Part shown: positions 59,924 to 64,000 of the stretch, in pieces
Layout of the letters: each line of letters begins with the position of its first letter
Position numbering within the stretch: position 1 is the first letter of the stretch
NCBI GenBank assembly: GCA_045806965.1
Contig: JBJMIG010000042.1
Span: 124,001 to 188,000, forward strand
Direction of reading: 5' to 3'
DNA length: 64,000 nt
DNA from: DASYTH01 sp045806965
GTDB taxonomy: Bacteria > Actinomycetota > Actinomycetes > Mycobacteriales > Pseudonocardiaceae
Position numbers and translations under genes: made by a program
The notes under the pieces: generated by a model
The model's database searches: none
The model's input: only the letters and a program-made list of their open reading frames with translations
Told to the model about the DNA's origin: nothing

Positions 59924-60436
59924 CTATGGACGGCGCCAGGTAAGGGCAAACCCTTGCGTGGCAAGCCAAGCGTCCACGTCGTGGTGCGTCCCCGCGATGC
60001 CGTCCACCGCCTGGAAGGCACGACCGAACGCGCGCTCGGCCGCGGCCTGGTCGATCAACCCGGCGCGGAGCGCGGACAGCGTCTCGTCGGTGTCCAGCAG
60101 CCGCTGATCCTGCCCGGTGCGCACCAGGATGTCCAGATACAGGTCCGTCGTCAGCCAGGTGGGACCCACCTCGATGTCCACCACATCGAGGTAGTAGTCG
60201 TGGTCGAGCCGCACGCCCGGGTGCGCGTCCCAGCGGGATACCCGCAGACCCAGCCCGGGCAGCAGCCAGGACCGGAAGTAGGCGAGCTCCGGATGACCGG
60301 CCACGGGGCGTGCCATGAACAGGCCGAAGTCGGCCAGCCGGTACTCGTCCACCGGCCGGACGAAGCCCTTTGGGTCGGTGTTCGTCATCGCCCCGATGTC
60401 GAACACCTCGACCTTGGGCGGGTGCACTGCGTTCAC
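59924..60436 (-). CDS. DUF402-family protein
   Basis: A 170-residue protein of the DUF402 family: YFRSWLLPGLGLRVSRWDAHPGVRLDHDYYLDVVDIEVGPTWLTTDLYLDILVRTGQDQRLLDTDETLSALRAGLIDQ has the barrel with conserved Tyr/Asp residues (the FomD/Ntdp phosphatase fold). Such proteins hydrolyse nucleoside diphosphates in some species; here activity is unproved. GTG 60436 is preceded by GACAAT ending 7 nt upstream (ATTGTC at 60444-60449). It is divergent from uvrB, a common actinobacterial neighbour in my recollection. Confidence 0.85.
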   Translation of the reverse strand: MNAVHPPKVEVFDIGAMTNTDPKGFVRPVDEYRLADFGLFMARPVAGHPELAYFRSWLLPGLGLRVSRWDAHPGVRLDHDYYLDVVDIEVGPTWLTTDLYLDILVRTGQDQRLLDTDETLSALRAGLIDQAAAERAFGRAFQAVDGIAGTHHDVDAWLATQGFALTWRRP

Positions 60437-60474
60437 GCCTGAGATTGTCGGCGCCCCCGCGTAACCTCGTCGTC

Positions 60475-62619
<2,145 letters not shown>

Positions 62620-62649
62620 CCCGACACGCGCCCCCCGTCCTGCCCGCGA

Positions 62650-62832
62650 GTCGCGCGCTCCGGCAAGTGAGTGCTGCGCTCCGGCAAGTGAGTGCTGCGT
62701 TCCGGCAACGCGAGCGTGGATCAGGTTGCCCGGGTTCAGAACTCCGTTGTCCGAGCGCGGAACTCGGTTGCCTGAGCGCGAGATTCGGTTGCCTGAGCGC
62801 GCGACTCGGTTGCCTGAGCGCGCGACTCGCGT
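62650..62832. repeat. 21-bp tandem array with inverted halves after uvrB
   Basis: Left half: three 21-bp units at 62650-62670, 62671-62691 and 62692-62712 containing GCTCCGGCAAGTGA-type sequence. Right half: units at 62755-62775, 62776-62796, 62797-62817 and a partial 62818-62832 of type GCGCGCGACTCGGTTGCCTGA. The right units are in inverted orientation relative to the left (complement of GCTCAGGCAACCGAGTCGCG versus GCTCCGGCAAGTGAGT). It fills the gap between convergent uvrB and esterase genes. Confidence 0.75.
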
Positions 62833-62866
62833 AGAGAGCGAGCGTCGTGCCCGGGTGGGCTGGCGG

Positions 62867-64000
62867 TTAGCAGGGGGCGCCGGTGAACTCGGGATGCGCG
62901 CCGTCGGTGAACGTGCAGCCGAAGTCCGGCCGCGCGACCACCCTGGGGTTCAGGATCGCGTCGCCGGCCGGCCGGTGTCCGCCGCGGACCCAGTGCACCA
63001 GGTCGGCGAACCCGCGCTGCAACTCGGGCAGCGTGAAACCGCAGTGCGCGTTGCCCCGGATCGCCCGGGACACGAACAGCCGCGACTGGAAGTGCAGCGC
63101 CATCTCCCTGGCGTAGATCTGCTCCATCGAGAACGGCACGAACAGGTCCCCGATGTCGTGCATGGACAGCACCGGGATCCGGGCGTCACCCCGAACCAGT
63201 GGCACGCCGGTGAGGTCACGGCTGGCCGCCGAGGTCGGCGTCACCCGTAACACGCCCCGGTTGAGCGCCAACTCCGCTCGGTTCAGCAGTGGGCTGGCGT
63301 CGAGCTGGTAGATGGTGTGCCGGTTGTCGGTGACGTTGCCGTCGGCGATCCCGATGGTGCCGCCGGACAGTCCGGGGTAGACCCCGAACAGGAACGGCAC
63401 GTTGGTCAGCGGCGCGAACCCGCGGGCGTTCCAGTACGCCATCGAGGACTCCATGCCCGGCCGCGTGCCGCCGGTGCGCTGCTCGACGGCCGCCGCCCAG
63501 GTCTTGCCGAGCGCGGACAGCTGCACGCCGGGCGTGTTGAATCCGGTGCCAAGCTGCGGAAGCAGCCCGAGCACCTGCTGGCCGTACGTCGGCGTGTACG
63601 CCTGCCCGTCGGCCAGCGTGGCCGGGAACTGGATCTGGGTGTGGGTCAGCTCGGCGGCGGTGACGTTGGCGTCGAGGAAGTAGTCGAACAGCTCCTTGTC
63701 GCCGAGCACGCCGCAGTACGGCATCGCACCGACGAAGTCGCCGCGGTAGTGCTCGATGATCGCGGCGGTGATGTGCCCGCCCATCGACGCGCCCGTCATG
63801 TACACGTCGCGCGCCCGGCTCCCGGTCACCGAGCCGAACAGGTTGATCAAGGCGTGCGTATTGGTGACCCCGTGCCCCACGTCGTAGCCGTTGGTCTGGT
63901 AGCTCGACGCCGCCCAGGCGAAGCCCTGCTCGACGTAGAACCGGCGCAGCGCCGGGTTGTCCACCCAGACCGTGGTGCCGTTGCCGCGGAACCCGTGTGC
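62867..64000 (-). CDS. Secreted alpha/beta-hydrolase (esterase/tannase-like), 5' end outside window
   Basis: The frame is open to the window edge, giving 377 residues of an alpha/beta hydrolase. AHGFRGNGTTV carries the His-Gly oxyanion motif near the visible start, and MTGASMGGHITAAII holds the nucleophile elbow GxSxGG. PVLSMHDIGDLFVPF likely includes the catalytic Asp, and RGNAHCGFTLPE the His. Two late cysteines (FGCTF, GAPC) suggest a disulfide, in line with export, but the signal peptide is outside the window. Substrate unknown. Convergent with uvrB. Confidence 0.85.
   Translation of the reverse strand, partial: AHGFRGNGTTVWVDNPALRRFYVEQGFAWAASSYQTNGYDVGHGVTNTHALINLFGSVTGSRARDVYMTGASMGGHITAAIIEHYRGDFVGAMPYCGVLGDKELFDYFLDANVTAAELTHTQIQFPATLADGQAYTPTYGQQVLGLLPQLGTGFNTPGVQLSALGKTWAAAVEQRTGGTRPGMESSMAYWNARGFAPLTNVPFLFGVYPGLSGGTIGIADGNVTDNRHTIYQLDASPLLNRAELALNRGVLRVTPTSAASRDLTGVPLVRGDARIPVLSMHDIGDLFVPFSMEQIYAREMALHFQSRLFVSRAIRGNAHCGFTLPELQRGFADLVHWVRGGHRPAGDAILNPRVVARPDFGCTFTDGAHPEFTGAPC

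Noticed and set aside
62650..62832. CRISPR array
   Set aside because: Units are contiguous 21-mers without unique spacers, and no cas genes are nearby.

Overview
The window is 64 kb of high-GC actinobacterial chromosome, most likely from the Pseudonocardiales (an Amycolatopsis-like genus). The basis is strong GC bias at third codon positions, frequent GTG starts, many leaderless promoters, an ESX-associated DUF3558/PPE-like/EspG gene set, F420/FMN luciferase-like oxidoreductases, SSI-type protease inhibitor and sulfate reduction through an APS reductase. No rRNA, tRNA, CRISPR array, integrase or transposase was seen. Gene density is about 90 percent and the content is mainly core and catabolic, so this is not a phage or plasmid island.

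Layout. 1-6467: fatty-acid and small-molecule genes (two crotonases, EamA transporter, VOC protein, MDR reductase, two small membrane proteins) around lepA. 6477-6969: a histidine-tailed DUF4396 membrane protein behind a CsoR-like operator. 6982-15587 (minus strand): a sulfate assimilation operon running from a cysteine-motif leader peptide through sirA, a 54-aa zinc ribbon, cysH, cysD, cysN, an SsuABC-type ABC importer and a CbiX-type chelatase that supplies siroheme to SirA. 15672-22975: hemW, a TetR/P450 divergent pair, ornithine aminotransferase, a lipoprotein, a nucleotidyltransferase and PPK2. 22980-32982: a reductive pyrimidine (or hydantoin) catabolic locus with NCS1 permease, beta-ureidopropionase, dihydropyrimidinase, an LLM flavoprotein, a PucR regulator, an aminotransferase and methylmalonate-semialdehyde dehydrogenase, plus an SSI inhibitor. 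33145-36908: ESX-associated genes. 36981-43558: lipoprotein, PDZ-less HtrA-type protease, ArsR/SRPBCC pair, cupin/MarR pair, DPP-type peptidase and a second LLM enzyme. 43636-48219: an NIS (desferrioxamine-type) siderophore operon of decarboxylase, N-hydroxylase and IucA/IucC synthetase. 48221-50052: amidohydrolase and divergent MarR. 50109-59269: an acyl-CoA/terpene-type catabolic operon (AtuA-like DUF1446, two acyl-CoA dehydrogenases, a two-subunit biotin-dependent carboxylase, TetR). 59287-64000: two small genes, uvrB, a repeat array and a partial secreted esterase.

The least expected material is non-genic. One short repeat family sits at tightly coupled gene junctions (13597-13666, 50891-50932, 52608-52753, with degenerate forms at 42560 and 46442). 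It creates chains of mini-ORFs whose stop and start codons overlap as GTGA, and it supplies the start codons of the genes downstream. A second 19-bp-core element occurs four times in intergenic DNA. A 13-bp palindrome GTCCAC-N-GTGGAC recurs with at most one mismatch at about seven places, often inside genes as Ser-Thr-Val-Asp. A 21-bp tandem array with inverted halves follows uvrB. About a dozen genes have a TANNNT box ending 6-8 nt before the start codon, which implies leaderless transcripts and settles several start choices.
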